A DNA stretch of 64,000 bases. Source: Gemmatimonadaceae bacterium (GTDB lineage Bacteria; Gemmatimonadota; Gemmatimonadetes; Gemmatimonadales; Gemmatimonadaceae). The position numbers and the translations under genes were made by a program. The DNA lies in assembly GCA_030835125.1 (NCBI GenBank), contig JAUQWM010000063.1, positions 1-64,000 on the forward strand. The letters are read 5' to 3'. Shown here in pieces: positions 31,686-39,742 of the stretch (the first letter of the stretch is position 1; the number at the start of each line of letters is the position of its first letter). The notes under the pieces are model-generated. The model was not told the origin of the DNA. It saw only the letters and a program-made list of their open reading frames with translations, and searched no databases.

Positions 31686-33070
31686 CGGCGCACCCTCGCG
31701 CCCGTGGTGGCGAGGGCCGCCTTGATCCCGTCCACCGTCTCGTCGCCATCGTGGAACACGGAAGCGGCCAGGACCGCATCGGCGCCTGACGAGACGGCAT
31801 CGGTGACGTGCGCCCGCGTCCCGATCCCCCCGGACGCGATGACCGGCACCGCGACCGCCTCGCTGACCGCGCGCAGCAACGCGAGGTCGCAGCCGCCTCG
31901 TGTCCCGTCGCGATCCCAACTGGTCAGCAGGATCTCCCCGGCGCCAACGGCCGCACCTTCACGCGCCCACGCGATGGCGTCGCGTCCGGCCGACTGCCGT
32001 CCCCCCATGACCAGCACGTCCCATGACGCACCGTGCCGACGCGCGTCGAGGGCCAGAACCACGCATTGGCGCCCGAACTCAGCCGCGAGTTCCCCGAGGA
32101 GATCCGCACGCTCGACGGCCGCCGTGTTCACGCTCACCTTGTCGGCGCCGGCGGCCAGCACCAGTCTGGCGTCGTCGACGGAGCGAATGCCGCCCCCGAC
32201 CGTCAGCGGAATGCCGAGCGCGGAGCGCACGCGCCGCACCGTCTCGAGCCGGATGGGCCGGGATGCCGGCGACGCGGCGATGTCGAGCAGCACGATCTCG
32301 TCCGCGCCCTGTGCCTCGTACCGGGCAGCCTGTTCGGCGGGATCACCCGCGTCGCGTAGCCCGGTGAACCGGACTCCCTTCACCACGCGATCGTTGGCCA
32401 CGTCCAGGCACGGGACGATCCTGATGGCCAACCCCGCCGGGCGTGAGGCAGTGCCGCCCGCGCTTACCGATCGCGGCTCCCGCCGGAGCCAGCGTCCCAG
32501 CAGCGCGCTCCCTGCCGCCCCGGACAGCTCCGGGTGAAACTGGCAGGCCAGGACGTTCCCGCGCTCGAGTGCCGCGACGAACGGCGTGCCGTGCGTCGTC
32601 CACGCCGCCGCCCACTCGTCAGGCGGGGCGGGCAGCGCGAACGAGTTGGCATACGCCGCGTCCATCCGCTCCACGTAGCGACAGAAATCGCCGGGTTCGA
32701 CGACGTTCCACCCCAGGTGGGGAACGCGGACGCGGGACGGAAGCCGCCGGCAGGTGCCGCGGACGACTCCAAGCCCCGCCACACCGGGCGCCTCCTCACT
32801 CCCATCGCAGAGGAGCTGCATGCCGAGGCAGATGGCAAGCGTCGGCGTGCCGCGCACGATCTCGCCGGTCATCGCTTCGTCGAGCCGCTGCGCGCGCAAG
32901 GCACCGATCCCCGCGCCAAACGCGCCAACCCCCGGCAGGACCAGTCGCGTGGCCTTTCGCAACGCGCCGGGATCGGCAGTGACCACCGTACTCGCGCCCA
33001 GGCGCGCGAACGCCGCCCTGACGGAAGCCAGGTTCGCCACCCCCGAGTCGACAATCGTCACCTCGCTCAC
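31682..33070 (-). CDS. hisHF: HisH-HisF fusion, imidazole glycerol phosphate synthase
   Basis: 462 aa. Residues 1-~205 are the glutaminase HisH (IVDSGVANLASV; GVGAFG; nucleophile AICLGMQLL; CQFHPELSG). Residues ~215-462 are the cyclase HisF (IRIVPCLDVANDRVVKGVRF; GGGIRSVDDA; VLALDARRHG; IASGGIG). The product makes IGP and AICAR from PRFAR and glutamine, with ammonia channelled inside one chain. This is the domain order of eukaryotic HIS7; most bacteria keep two genes. The linker (VSAGGTASRPAG) is short. ATGA overlaps upstream and downstream. Confidence 0.95.
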   Translation of the reverse strand: MSEVTIVDSGVANLASVRAAFARLGASTVVTADPGALRKATRLVLPGVGAFGAGIGALRAQRLDEAMTGEIVRGTPTLAICLGMQLLCDGSEEAPGVAGLGVVRGTCRRLPSRVRVPHLGWNVVEPGDFCRYVERMDAAYANSFALPAPPDEWAAAWTTHGTPFVAALERGNVLACQFHPELSGAAGSALLGRWLRREPRSVSAGGTASRPAGLAIRIVPCLDVANDRVVKGVRFTGLRDAGDPAEQAARYEAQGADEIVLLDIAASPASRPIRLETVRRVRSALGIPLTVGGGIRSVDDARLVLAAGADKVSVNTAAVERADLLGELAAEFGRQCVVLALDARRHGASWDVLVMGGRQSAGRDAIAWAREGAAVGAGEILLTSWDRDGTRGGCDLALLRAVSEAVAVPVIASGGIGTRAHVTDAVSSGADAVLAASVFHDGDETVDGIKAALATTGARVRR

Positions 33071-33657
33071 AACACCCCCTTGGTCGACGGGATGTCGTCA
33101 AAGCCCGAGCGCGCCATCGCTTTCCGCAACGCGACCGCCAGCGCCTTGAATGCCGCCTCGGCGCGGTGATGGTCGTTGGTGCCCTTCAGCACATCCGCGT
33201 GCAGCGTCAGTCGCGCTCCGAGGGCCAGCGACCGGAAGACGTGGGAGACGTTCTCGCACGAGAGCGTGCCGAGTCGGTCGCGGGTGAGCCCGAGGCTGAT
33301 GTCGGCGAACGGTCGTCCGCTGAGGTCCACGGCGACGCGGGCCAGCGCGTCGTCGAGTGGGACCAGCGCGTCCCCGAAGCGGACGAGGCCGCGGCGATCT
33401 CCCAGCGCAACGTCCAGCGCCTGGCCCAGGGCCAGTGCGGTGTCTTCGGCCGTGTGATGGTCATCGACGTGCAGGTCGCCTTCGCAGCGCACGGTGAGGT
33501 CGAGGCGCGCGTGCCGGGCAAACGACGCCAGCATGTGATCGAGGAAGCCGATCCCCGTGTTGGCGTCGGCCGCTCCGGAGCCGTCGACGAGGAGGTCGAC
33601 CGTCACGGAGGACTCCGCGGTCGTCCGCTGCACCTGCCCGCGGCGTGGCGTCGTCAT
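33067..33657 (-). CDS. hisB: Imidazoleglycerol-phosphate dehydratase
   Basis: 196 aa, monofunctional (no phosphatase domain). The two manganese-binding histidine clusters are DDHHTAEDTAL and NDHHRAEAAF, with GIGFLDHMLASFARHA near the N-terminus. It converts IGP to imidazole acetol phosphate. Coupled by 4-base overlaps to hisC and hisHF. No histidinol-phosphatase gene is in the cluster, so that step must be encoded elsewhere. Confidence 0.96.
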   Translation of the reverse strand: MTTPRRGQVQRTTAESSVTVDLLVDGSGAADANTGIGFLDHMLASFARHARLDLTVRCEGDLHVDDHHTAEDTALALGQALDVALGDRRGLVRFGDALVPLDDALARVAVDLSGRPFADISLGLTRDRLGTLSCENVSHVFRSLALGARLTLHADVLKGTNDHHRAEAAFKALAVALRKAMARSGFDDIPSTKGVL

Positions 33658-34739
33658 CGGGCGCGGTCCGTCGTGGCCAGGGCCACGTCGAGCGCCGACG
33701 TGAGGAGCGCAAACTGGCCCTCGTCCCCGGGCAGCGTGATGCGAAGCCCGTGCGGCGCGCCCGATCGGTCGCGCAAGAGCCGCACGAGGATGCCCTGCTC
33801 CCGGAGCGCTGCGTGAACGTCGGCGGCGCGCGGGCCGAGTTCCGCATACACGAAGTTGGCCTGGGACGTGCGCGGCGATGCGCCGCGCCGCGCGAGCTGG
33901 CCCTGGAGGCGGAGCCGCTCCTCACGAATGCGCGCGACATGGCCGTCGCGGCCCGCGGTGCCGCGCTCGAGGTGCGCGGTGACGATCGCCAGGGACGTCG
34001 CCGCGACCGGGAAGGGCCCGCCGGCCGCCCGCAGCGCGGCGAGAATGGCGGCCCGTCCCAGGGTGTAGCCGACCCGGCAGCCCGCCAGTCCCCAGGCCTT
34101 CGAGAAGGTCCGGATGACGACGACGTTAGGCAGGGCCAGGGCCTCGGCGGTGAGGTCGCGGTCGGCATACTCGGCGTACGCGTGGTCGAGGATGACGAGG
34201 GCGCGCGGGGCCGCCGACGCGATGCGGCGGAGGTCCTCGATCGTCGCGACCTCGCCGGTGGGATTGTTGGGCGTGACGACCGCGACGATCGACACCCGAT
34301 CGTCGATGGCGGCCAGCATCGCGTCGGCCGGGAACGGGCCCGGCGCCCAGCGCACGCGTTCCACGGCTCCGCCCGTCAAGGTCGCGTACCGCTCGAACAT
34401 CTCGAACGTGGGGTCGGTGAGGAGCATCGAGCGGCCCGCACCCAGGAAGGCGCGGCAGCACCGATCGATGCCCTCGTCGGCGCCGGCCGTGACGAAGGCC
34501 TGGTCCGGGTCGAGCCCGTACCGCGCGGCGAGCATCGCCTCGAAGGCGCGTGTGTCGGGATAGCGCCGCACGAGTTCAGGGCCGCCGAGGCGCAGGGCAT
34601 CCAGCACTGCCTCGATCGAGGGTGTGGCGCCCTCGTTAGCATCGAGTCGCAGACGCACGGTGCCGGGGACGCCCGGCTTCCGGTACGCGAGGCGGGGGTC
34701 AACGAGCGGCACCGGGCCAGTGGGGATTCCGGGATTCAT
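33654..34739 (-). CDS. hisC: Histidinol-phosphate aminotransferase
   Basis: 361 aa, PLP-dependent class I/II transaminase. Motifs: RLDANEG near the N-terminus, VVTPNNPTGEVA, LDHAYAEYAD, and the PLP lysine in RTFSKAWGLAGCRVGY. Start ATG 34739 overlaps the hisG stop (ATGA); the ORF-track version extends back through hisG. Confidence 0.95.
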   Translation of the reverse strand: MNPGIPTGPVPLVDPRLAYRKPGVPGTVRLRLDANEGATPSIEAVLDALRLGGPELVRRYPDTRAFEAMLAARYGLDPDQAFVTAGADEGIDRCCRAFLGAGRSMLLTDPTFEMFERYATLTGGAVERVRWAPGPFPADAMLAAIDDRVSIVAVVTPNNPTGEVATIEDLRRIASAAPRALVILDHAYAEYADRDLTAEALALPNVVVIRTFSKAWGLAGCRVGYTLGRAAILAALRAAGGPFPVAATSLAIVTAHLERGTAGRDGHVARIREERLRLQGQLARRGASPRTSQANFVYAELGPRAADVHAALREQGILVRLLRDRSGAPHGLRITLPGDEGQFALLTSALDVALATTDRAR

Positions 34740-35596
34740 GGGACGATCTGGGAAAGGGTCGAGACCACGACATCGGTGCCACCGGCGGCCTTCAGTGCCG
34801 GAATGACGCGAGGCAGCGTCTCGCGCGGGACGGCGGCCTTCACGGCATAACTGCCGTTGCCGTAGAGCGGGGAGACGGTGGGGCGGCGCATGCTTGGGAG
34901 GACGGCCACCACCCGCTCGAGGCATTCGCCTGACGCGTTCACCTCGACCATCACCCGGCGGCGGGCTTCCAGCACGCTCGCCAGTAGCAGGGCGATGTCC
35001 TCGACGCGACGACGGCGAACAGGGTCGGCCCAGGCCGCGGGGCTGGCGTAGAGTCGCGTGGACGAGCGCAGCAGCGAGTCCACGATGACGAGGCCATTGG
35101 CCTGCAGCGTCGCCCCGGTCGCGGTCGAGTCGACGATCACGTCGGCGTCCTCGGGCGGGAAGACCTCGGTCGCGCCGAAGGAGCGCACGCAGGAGGCCTC
35201 GAGTCCGCGGCGCGCAATCCAGGCGCTCGTCAGGCATGCGTACTCGGAGGCCACGACCAGGTGCCGGCGCGGCAGCCGGCCGCCGTCGAGCAGCGCGCCG
35301 GGGGCGGCCGCGACCAGTTCGACGGGATCGAGCCCGGTATCGAGCACCTCGACCACGTCGGCCGAGAGTTCAGCGACCCAATCGGCCCCGGCGAAGCCCA
35401 CGTCACGGCTCCCGGCCACGAGCATCTCGATGATGTTCTGCGGCTTGAGGATCTTCACCTCGCTGGCCTCGAGACCCACATGTGGGCGGTACCCCCGCGC
35501 CGTCGGGGTCACCCGGACCCCGGCGTCGGACAGCAGCTCGAGCACGGCGCGTTCCATCCTCCCCTTGGGAAGGCCGATACGCAGGATCTCGCTCAT
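34736..35596 (-). CDS. hisG: ATP phosphoribosyltransferase, long form
   Basis: 286 aa from ATG 35596. It has the N-terminus IGLPKGRMERAVLELL, the catalytic core with DVGFAGADWVAEL, the PRPP loop region DVIVDSTATGATLQ, and a C-terminal ACT-like regulatory domain (~210-286, NGSYAVKAAVP). Long-form HisG is inhibited by histidine without HisZ, and no hisZ is seen. It is the first structural gene of the operon, 47 bases after the attenuator hairpin. Confidence 0.96.
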   Translation of the reverse strand: MSEILRIGLPKGRMERAVLELLSDAGVRVTPTARGYRPHVGLEASEVKILKPQNIIEMLVAGSRDVGFAGADWVAELSADVVEVLDTGLDPVELVAAAPGALLDGGRLPRRHLVVASEYACLTSAWIARRGLEASCVRSFGATEVFPPEDADVIVDSTATGATLQANGLVIVDSLLRSSTRLYASPAAWADPVRRRRVEDIALLLASVLEARRRVMVEVNASGECLERVVAVLPSMRRPTVSPLYGNGSYAVKAAVPRETLPRVIPALKAAGGTDVVVSTLSQIVP

Positions 35597-35642
35597 CACG
35601 GACCTCGAAGTCCCCGGCATCAGAGCGGCCGGGAGATGGTGA

Positions 35643-35676
35643 CAAAAAGAAAGACGCCGGCTGGGAAGCCGGCGTC
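35643..35676 (-). terminator. his operon attenuator terminator
   Basis: On the minus strand GACGCCGGC-TTCCCA-GCCGGCGTC forms a perfect 9-bp stem followed by TTTCTTTTT. It lies between the leader peptide and hisG, the position of a classical attenuator. Confidence 0.88.
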
Positions 35677-35708
35677 GTGGTTGCTTTCGGACTCGATCGT
35701 GAATCCGC

Positions 35709-35783
35709 CTACACCGCGCGCATGCCTCCCCTGGCCTGAAAGCCATGGTGGACGTGATGGTGGCGCGCGGTGGTGCGAAGCAT
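35709..35783 (-). CDS. hisL: Histidine leader peptide
   Basis: Not in the ORF track. A 24-aa peptide whose codons 8-13 read His-His-His-Val-His-His (HHHVHH). It ends at TAG, 33 bases before the attenuator stem. When charged tRNA-His is scarce, ribosome stalling on these codons would prevent the terminator from forming and allow hisG onwards to be transcribed. A -10 box ends seven bases before its ATG, so the mRNA probably starts at or next to the ATG, with no Shine-Dalgarno sequence. Confidence 0.85.
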   Translation of the reverse strand: MLRTTARHHHVHHGFQARGGMRAV

Positions 35784-35790
35784 GGCAGGG

Positions 35791-35818
35791 ATCTTATCCG
35801 TCAAACGGTCGCTGTCAA
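35791..35818 (-). promoter_or_regulatory. his operon promoter
   Basis: TTGACA and TAAGAT separated by 16 bases. The -35 box overlaps the stop codon of the upstream DinB-like gene (TGA is part of TTGACA). The predicted start of transcription is at the hisL ATG or within two bases of it. Confidence 0.72.
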
Positions 35819-36360
35819 GCACGACGTGCCTGGTGATCGAGGATCGGCAGGTACTGCCGCCACGGCCCGACCGCCTCACGATACTGTTTCGCCATCACCC
35901 GGGCCGTTTGCGCGATATGCCCCAGGTCGTGCGCGATCCACGTGGCCAGGAGCTGCCGCAGGGTAACGTTGCCGAAGGCGGGATGTTCTCCCTCGAGCGC
36001 GAGTTCCCGGTCCGTGAGGTTCCAGCCCCGAAGCACGTCGAGGTTCGCGGCGCGCAACGACGCGAACTCGTCGACCAGTTCATCCATCGTCTTACCCTGG
36101 CTCTCGCGCGCCTGCGCAAACCGGTCGTACGGCTCGAAACGGCGGTTCTCGCCCTGCGCCAGGATGATGCGAGCCCGCGGGATCCAGTCGGTCCGCTCGC
36201 CGTGGATGAGGTGGCCAAGGTTGTCGAACGCACTGAACGTGTCGGCTCCCTCGTTGGGAGCCGTCCATGCCTCCGGCAACCCCCTGGTCAGCGCGCGGAA
36301 CACCGCCGGCGTCCGTTCGAGGATCTCCGTGGCGTGTACCAGGTCGAACTGCATCGTCAT
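35815..36360 (-). CDS. DinB-superfamily protein
   Basis: 181 aa four-helix-bundle protein. The metal-ligand histidines of the DinB fold appear as NLGHLIHGE in helix 2 and AHDLGHIAQ in helix 4. Members include thiol-dependent transferases and hydrolases; the activity here is unknown. It is transcribed towards the his operon, and its stop codon lies in the his promoter. ATG 36354 is an equally possible start. Confidence 0.85.
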   Translation of the reverse strand: MTMQFDLVHATEILERTPAVFRALTRGLPEAWTAPNEGADTFSAFDNLGHLIHGERTDWIPRARIILAQGENRRFEPYDRFAQARESQGKTMDELVDEFASLRAANLDVLRGWNLTDRELALEGEHPAFGNVTLRQLLATWIAHDLGHIAQTARVMAKQYREAVGPWRQYLPILDHQARRA

Positions 36361-36536
36361 GCGCCTCGGTGTGATGGGTGAGCGGTCTTCAGGTCAGGAA
36401 TCCTCGGGGAGCCGCGCGCCAAACACAACCGCTGCCCTTGCCGACGCTCCCGCTGAACCGGACTTTCCCCGCAGGTTCAGCAGCGGGACCGCTCGCCGCG
36501 TTTCCTGACTGGACCGCTCACCCCTGCCCACCCGCC

Positions 36537-38084
36537 ATGCGAACGTTCGTCGCAACCCTGCTCGTCGCCACCGCGCTGCTCGCGCCGGGCAGGCTGCCCG
36601 GCCAGTCCGCTGTGGCCCGATGGACCACTGAGCACCAGCGGGACGTCGTCGACGAATTCCTCACGCTGCTGTCGGTCCCGAACGTGGCGCGCAACGACGC
36701 CGACATGCGGCGGAACGCGTCGCTGCTGGGCGACATGTTCCGCAAGCGCGGTTTCACGGTGGAGACGCAGCAGGTGACCAGCGGCGCGCCCGTCGTGCTG
36801 GCATCGCTCGATGCGTCGCCCAGCCAGGGCGTGCTGACGCTGTACATCCACTATGACGGGCAGGCGGTCGACTCGACCGAGTGGACGAAGTGCGGGCCGT
36901 TCGCGCCCTGCGTGCACTCCACGTCAGGCAAGGTGTCGCTCGATGCCGCGACGAGGACCTTCGACGCCGAGGCCCGCGTCTATGGTCGATCGGCATCGGA
37001 CGACAAGGGACCGATCATGGCGCTGCTGGCGGCGGTAGACGCCCTGAAGGCCACCGGCAGCAAGCCGGCGTGGAGCCTCCGCGTCGTCCTCGATGGCCAG
37101 GAAGAAGGCGGTTCGGCCAACTTCCGCCGCTTCGTCGCCGCCAGCGGCGACAAGCTCAAGGCCGACCTCGCGATCACGCTCGATGGGCCGCGGCATCCCA
37201 GCGGCCGTCCGACCATGTACTACGGCGTGCGCGGCAGCGCCGGCGTGACGCTCACCGTGTTCGCGTCGCGGAACGACCTGCACAGCGGCAACTACGGCAA
37301 CTGGGCACCCGATCCCTCCATGCTGCTGGGCCGCCTGCTCGGCTCGATGAAGGACGAGGCCGGCCGGGTGGTCGTCGCCGGCTTCTACGACGATGTCACC
37401 CCGCTCACGCCGACGGAGAAGCGGGCCCTTGCCGAGGCACCGAATGTCGAGGCCGTGCTCGCCCGGGAGTTCGGCGTCGCGCGACCCGAGCGTCCCGACG
37501 TGCGGCTGGAGCAGAAGCTGAACGAGCCGACGCTGAACGTGCTCCAGATGGAATCCGGGGGTGGCTTCAGCGCCCCCGGCCGCACGGCCATTCCCGCGTC
37601 GGCCACCGCCCGGCTGGCGATGCGGCTCGTCCACGGACTCGATCCGCAGAAGATGAACGACCGCGTGATCCAGCATGTCCGCACGCAGGGCTACTTCGTG
37701 GTCGTGAACCGGGACCCGACTGACGCCGAGCGGCTCGCGCACCCGCTGCTGGCCCGCGCCGACGCCCGGGGCGGCCGCGCGGCCACCCGCGTGTCGATGG
37801 ACGAACCGCTCGCCCAGGCGGTGGCACGGGCGCTCACCCGCGGCGCGACCACCCCGGTGCAGCTCCCCACGTTAGGCGGCAGCATGCCCTTCGGCGAGTT
37901 CAGCGAGCAGTTGAAGCTGCCGACCGTGGGCGTCTCGCTGGTCAATCACGACAACAACCAGCACGGGCCGGACGAGAACCTGAAGCTGCGGAACCTCTGG
38001 GAGGGCATCGACCTGCTCGCGTCCATCCTGGTGATGCCTCGCCCGGCGGGGACGCCGGTCAGGTCTTCTGGCGCGCTCCCATAG
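36537..38084 (+). CDS. M20-family zinc metallopeptidase, secreted
   Basis: 515 aa from ATG 36537, which gives a clean signal peptide (MRTFVATLLVATALLAPG). The two-zinc site is seen as LYIHYDGQAVD, RSASDDKGPI, DGQEEGGS and the final NHDNNQHGPDENL. The dimerisation insert (~residues 215-380) is present. It resembles dipeptidase/carboxypeptidase-type M20 enzymes acting on short peptides in the periplasm. The 3' end overlaps the convergent small membrane-protein gene by 26 bases. Confidence 0.9.
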   Translation: MRTFVATLLVATALLAPGRLPGQSAVARWTTEHQRDVVDEFLTLLSVPNVARNDADMRRNASLLGDMFRKRGFTVETQQVTSGAPVVLASLDASPSQGVLTLYIHYDGQAVDSTEWTKCGPFAPCVHSTSGKVSLDAATRTFDAEARVYGRSASDDKGPIMALLAAVDALKATGSKPAWSLRVVLDGQEEGGSANFRRFVAASGDKLKADLAITLDGPRHPSGRPTMYYGVRGSAGVTLTVFASRNDLHSGNYGNWAPDPSMLLGRLLGSMKDEAGRVVVAGFYDDVTPLTPTEKRALAEAPNVEAVLAREFGVARPERPDVRLEQKLNEPTLNVLQMESGGGFSAPGRTAIPASATARLAMRLVHGLDPQKMNDRVIQHVRTQGYFVVVNRDPTDAERLAHPLLARADARGGRAATRVSMDEPLAQAVARALTRGATTPVQLPTLGGSMPFGEFSEQLKLPTVGVSLVNHDNNQHGPDENLKLRNLWEGIDLLASILVMPRPAGTPVRSSGALP

Positions 38085-38271
38085 CCACGAGGCCGATCCC
38101 CGCGACCACCACCAGGCCGGCGGCCCAGGGCGGCACCGGGTGCTTTTCCTCGGCGGACACCTTCAGGGGCCCGATGTCCGCGACCGTCTCCTTCGACGTG
38201 AAGCCGCCGCTCAGGAACAGTGCGACGCCGACGATGATGAGTGCGATTCCGACCCAGGACGCTGCGCGCAT
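38059..38271 (-). CDS. Small two-helix membrane protein
   Basis: 70 aa with transmembrane segments at ~6-24 (VGIALIIVGVALFLSGG) and ~48-66 (WAAGLVVVAGIGLVAMG), joined by a short polar loop. It resembles small DUF3185-like membrane proteins; function unknown. It lies 11 bases after the PLP-enzyme gene in the same direction. Confidence 0.65.
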   Translation of the reverse strand: MRAASWVGIALIIVGVALFLSGGFTSKETVADIGPLKVSAEEKHPVPPWAAGLVVVAGIGLVAMGARQKT

Positions 38272-38282
38272 TGGGGTTCCCC

Positions 38283-39539
38283 TCAGGTGGCCAGTTGGGT
38301 GAGCGCGTTCACGAGGACATCGAGCTCGGCCGTCGTCGTAAACAGGTGAGGCGTCACGCGGACTCCGCGAACGCCAGCCTCGGGTCGGTTGATCGCCACG
38401 GTCCAGACCCGGTGCCTGTCGAACAGGGCGCGCGCGAGGTCGCCCGGCAGCATGCCCTCGATGCCGACGTTGGCGATGGCGCAGGCCCGCCCCGGATCCG
38501 CCGGCGTGTTCACCAGGATACGCGGCGTGCCGCGGACCCGCGACGTCCAGTACTGCTGGAGCCAGCGCAACCGCGCCTCCTTGCGGGCCACGCCGATGGC
38601 TTCATGGAACGCGATCGCGTGCTCGATGCCGAGGTCGGTGTGGCAGGGGTGCGTCCCGGTGTGGTTCAGCTTGTCGATCGACCCGGCGGCGAGGCCTTCC
38701 TCGCCATAGAGCGGCCAGAGCGGCTCGACCTTGTCCCGCCGCACGTAGAGGAGGCCGGCGCCTAACGGGGCGCCCAGCCACTTGTGGAGGCTGGCGCCGT
38801 AGTAGTCGGCACCAAGGTCGGGGATCCGGAAGTCGAGGTGCGCGAAAGCATGGGCGCCGTCCACCAGGACGTCCACCCCGCGGGCATGCGCCATGTCGGC
38901 GATCCGGCGCACCGGCAGGACCTGCCCCGTGATGTTCACCAGGTGGCAGACCATCAGCAGTCGCGTCTTCGGCGTAATGGCGTTCGCGTAGACCTGCACG
39001 ACCTCGTCGTCGGAACGCGGGTGCATCGGGACCTGCACGACCGTGTTCACCAGGCCGTGCCGGCGCGCCATGAGCTTGAACTGGTCCAGCATGGCCCCGT
39101 AGTCCTGCGCAGCCATCACCGCCTCGTCGCCCGGTTTCCAGTCGTACCCGGAGATGACGGTGTCCAACGACTCCGTGGTGTTGCGGGTGAGGATCAGTTC
39201 CTCGGGCGAGCACCCCGCCAGGGCCGCGACTTTCGCCCGGACGCGGTTCCTGTCCTCGACGCGCACCGTGCGCAGGTAGCGCGACGATTCGTAGTTCACC
39301 CGCCGCACGCTCTCGATGAAGGCCTCGAGCACCGGCTCCGACTGCATCGAGTAGTACCCGTTCTCGAGGTTGATGTAGTCGGGGGTGAGCCGGTACTTGC
39401 CCCGGAGCGACGCCCAGAACGCCTCGTCCTGGGCGAGGGTCGTGGGAGGTGTCGATGACAGCCGCGACAGGATGTCCGGACCGAAGAACAGGCCGAGGGA
39501 AGCGCCACCCATGGAGCGGACGAATTCGCGTTTGTTCAT
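38283..39539 (-). CDS. Class V aminotransferase-fold PLP enzyme, probably Tat-exported
   Basis: 418 aa from ATG 39539. The N-terminus (MNKREFVRSMGGASLGLFF) resembles a weak Tat signal. The PLP site is in DGAHAFAHLDF and YGASLHKWLGAP (Schiff-base Lys). The family includes cysteine desulfurases and isopenicillin N epimerase; the sequence (INLENGYYSMQSEPV) is closest in style to the epimerase-like branch, but substrate cannot be assigned. The ORF track start is too far upstream. Confidence 0.85.
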   Translation of the reverse strand: MNKREFVRSMGGASLGLFFGPDILSRLSSTPPTTLAQDEAFWASLRGKYRLTPDYINLENGYYSMQSEPVLEAFIESVRRVNYESSRYLRTVRVEDRNRVRAKVAALAGCSPEELILTRNTTESLDTVISGYDWKPGDEAVMAAQDYGAMLDQFKLMARRHGLVNTVVQVPMHPRSDDEVVQVYANAITPKTRLLMVCHLVNITGQVLPVRRIADMAHARGVDVLVDGAHAFAHLDFRIPDLGADYYGASLHKWLGAPLGAGLLYVRRDKVEPLWPLYGEEGLAAGSIDKLNHTGTHPCHTDLGIEHAIAFHEAIGVARKEARLRWLQQYWTSRVRGTPRILVNTPADPGRACAIANVGIEGMLPGDLARALFDRHRVWTVAINRPEAGVRGVRVTPHLFTTTAELDVLVNALTQLAT

Positions 39540-39742
39540 GGCCGGGAGTGCGGTAGGCGGCGAGCGGGATTCACCCGGTGGAGCATTACCGAATTCCCAC
39601 GATCTGGCAACTCTCCTCCGCTGGCCGTGCTGGCCGGCGGAGCGTACATTCGCCGCGCTTCGAGTGCACCCTGGCGCGCCGGTGGTCCCTGCGCGCGGCG
39701 GGGGTCCCATCTCGTTCGCGACCCACCGTCAAGGGAGTCCCT

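Noticed and set aside
30027-32537. 836-aa plus-strand ORF across the his genes
   Set aside because: Antisense shadow of hisD, hisA/I/E and hisHF, which have complete catalytic motifs.
33160-33457. Plus-strand ORFs opposite hisB
   Set aside because: Antisense frames without motifs; hisB has both metal-binding clusters intact.
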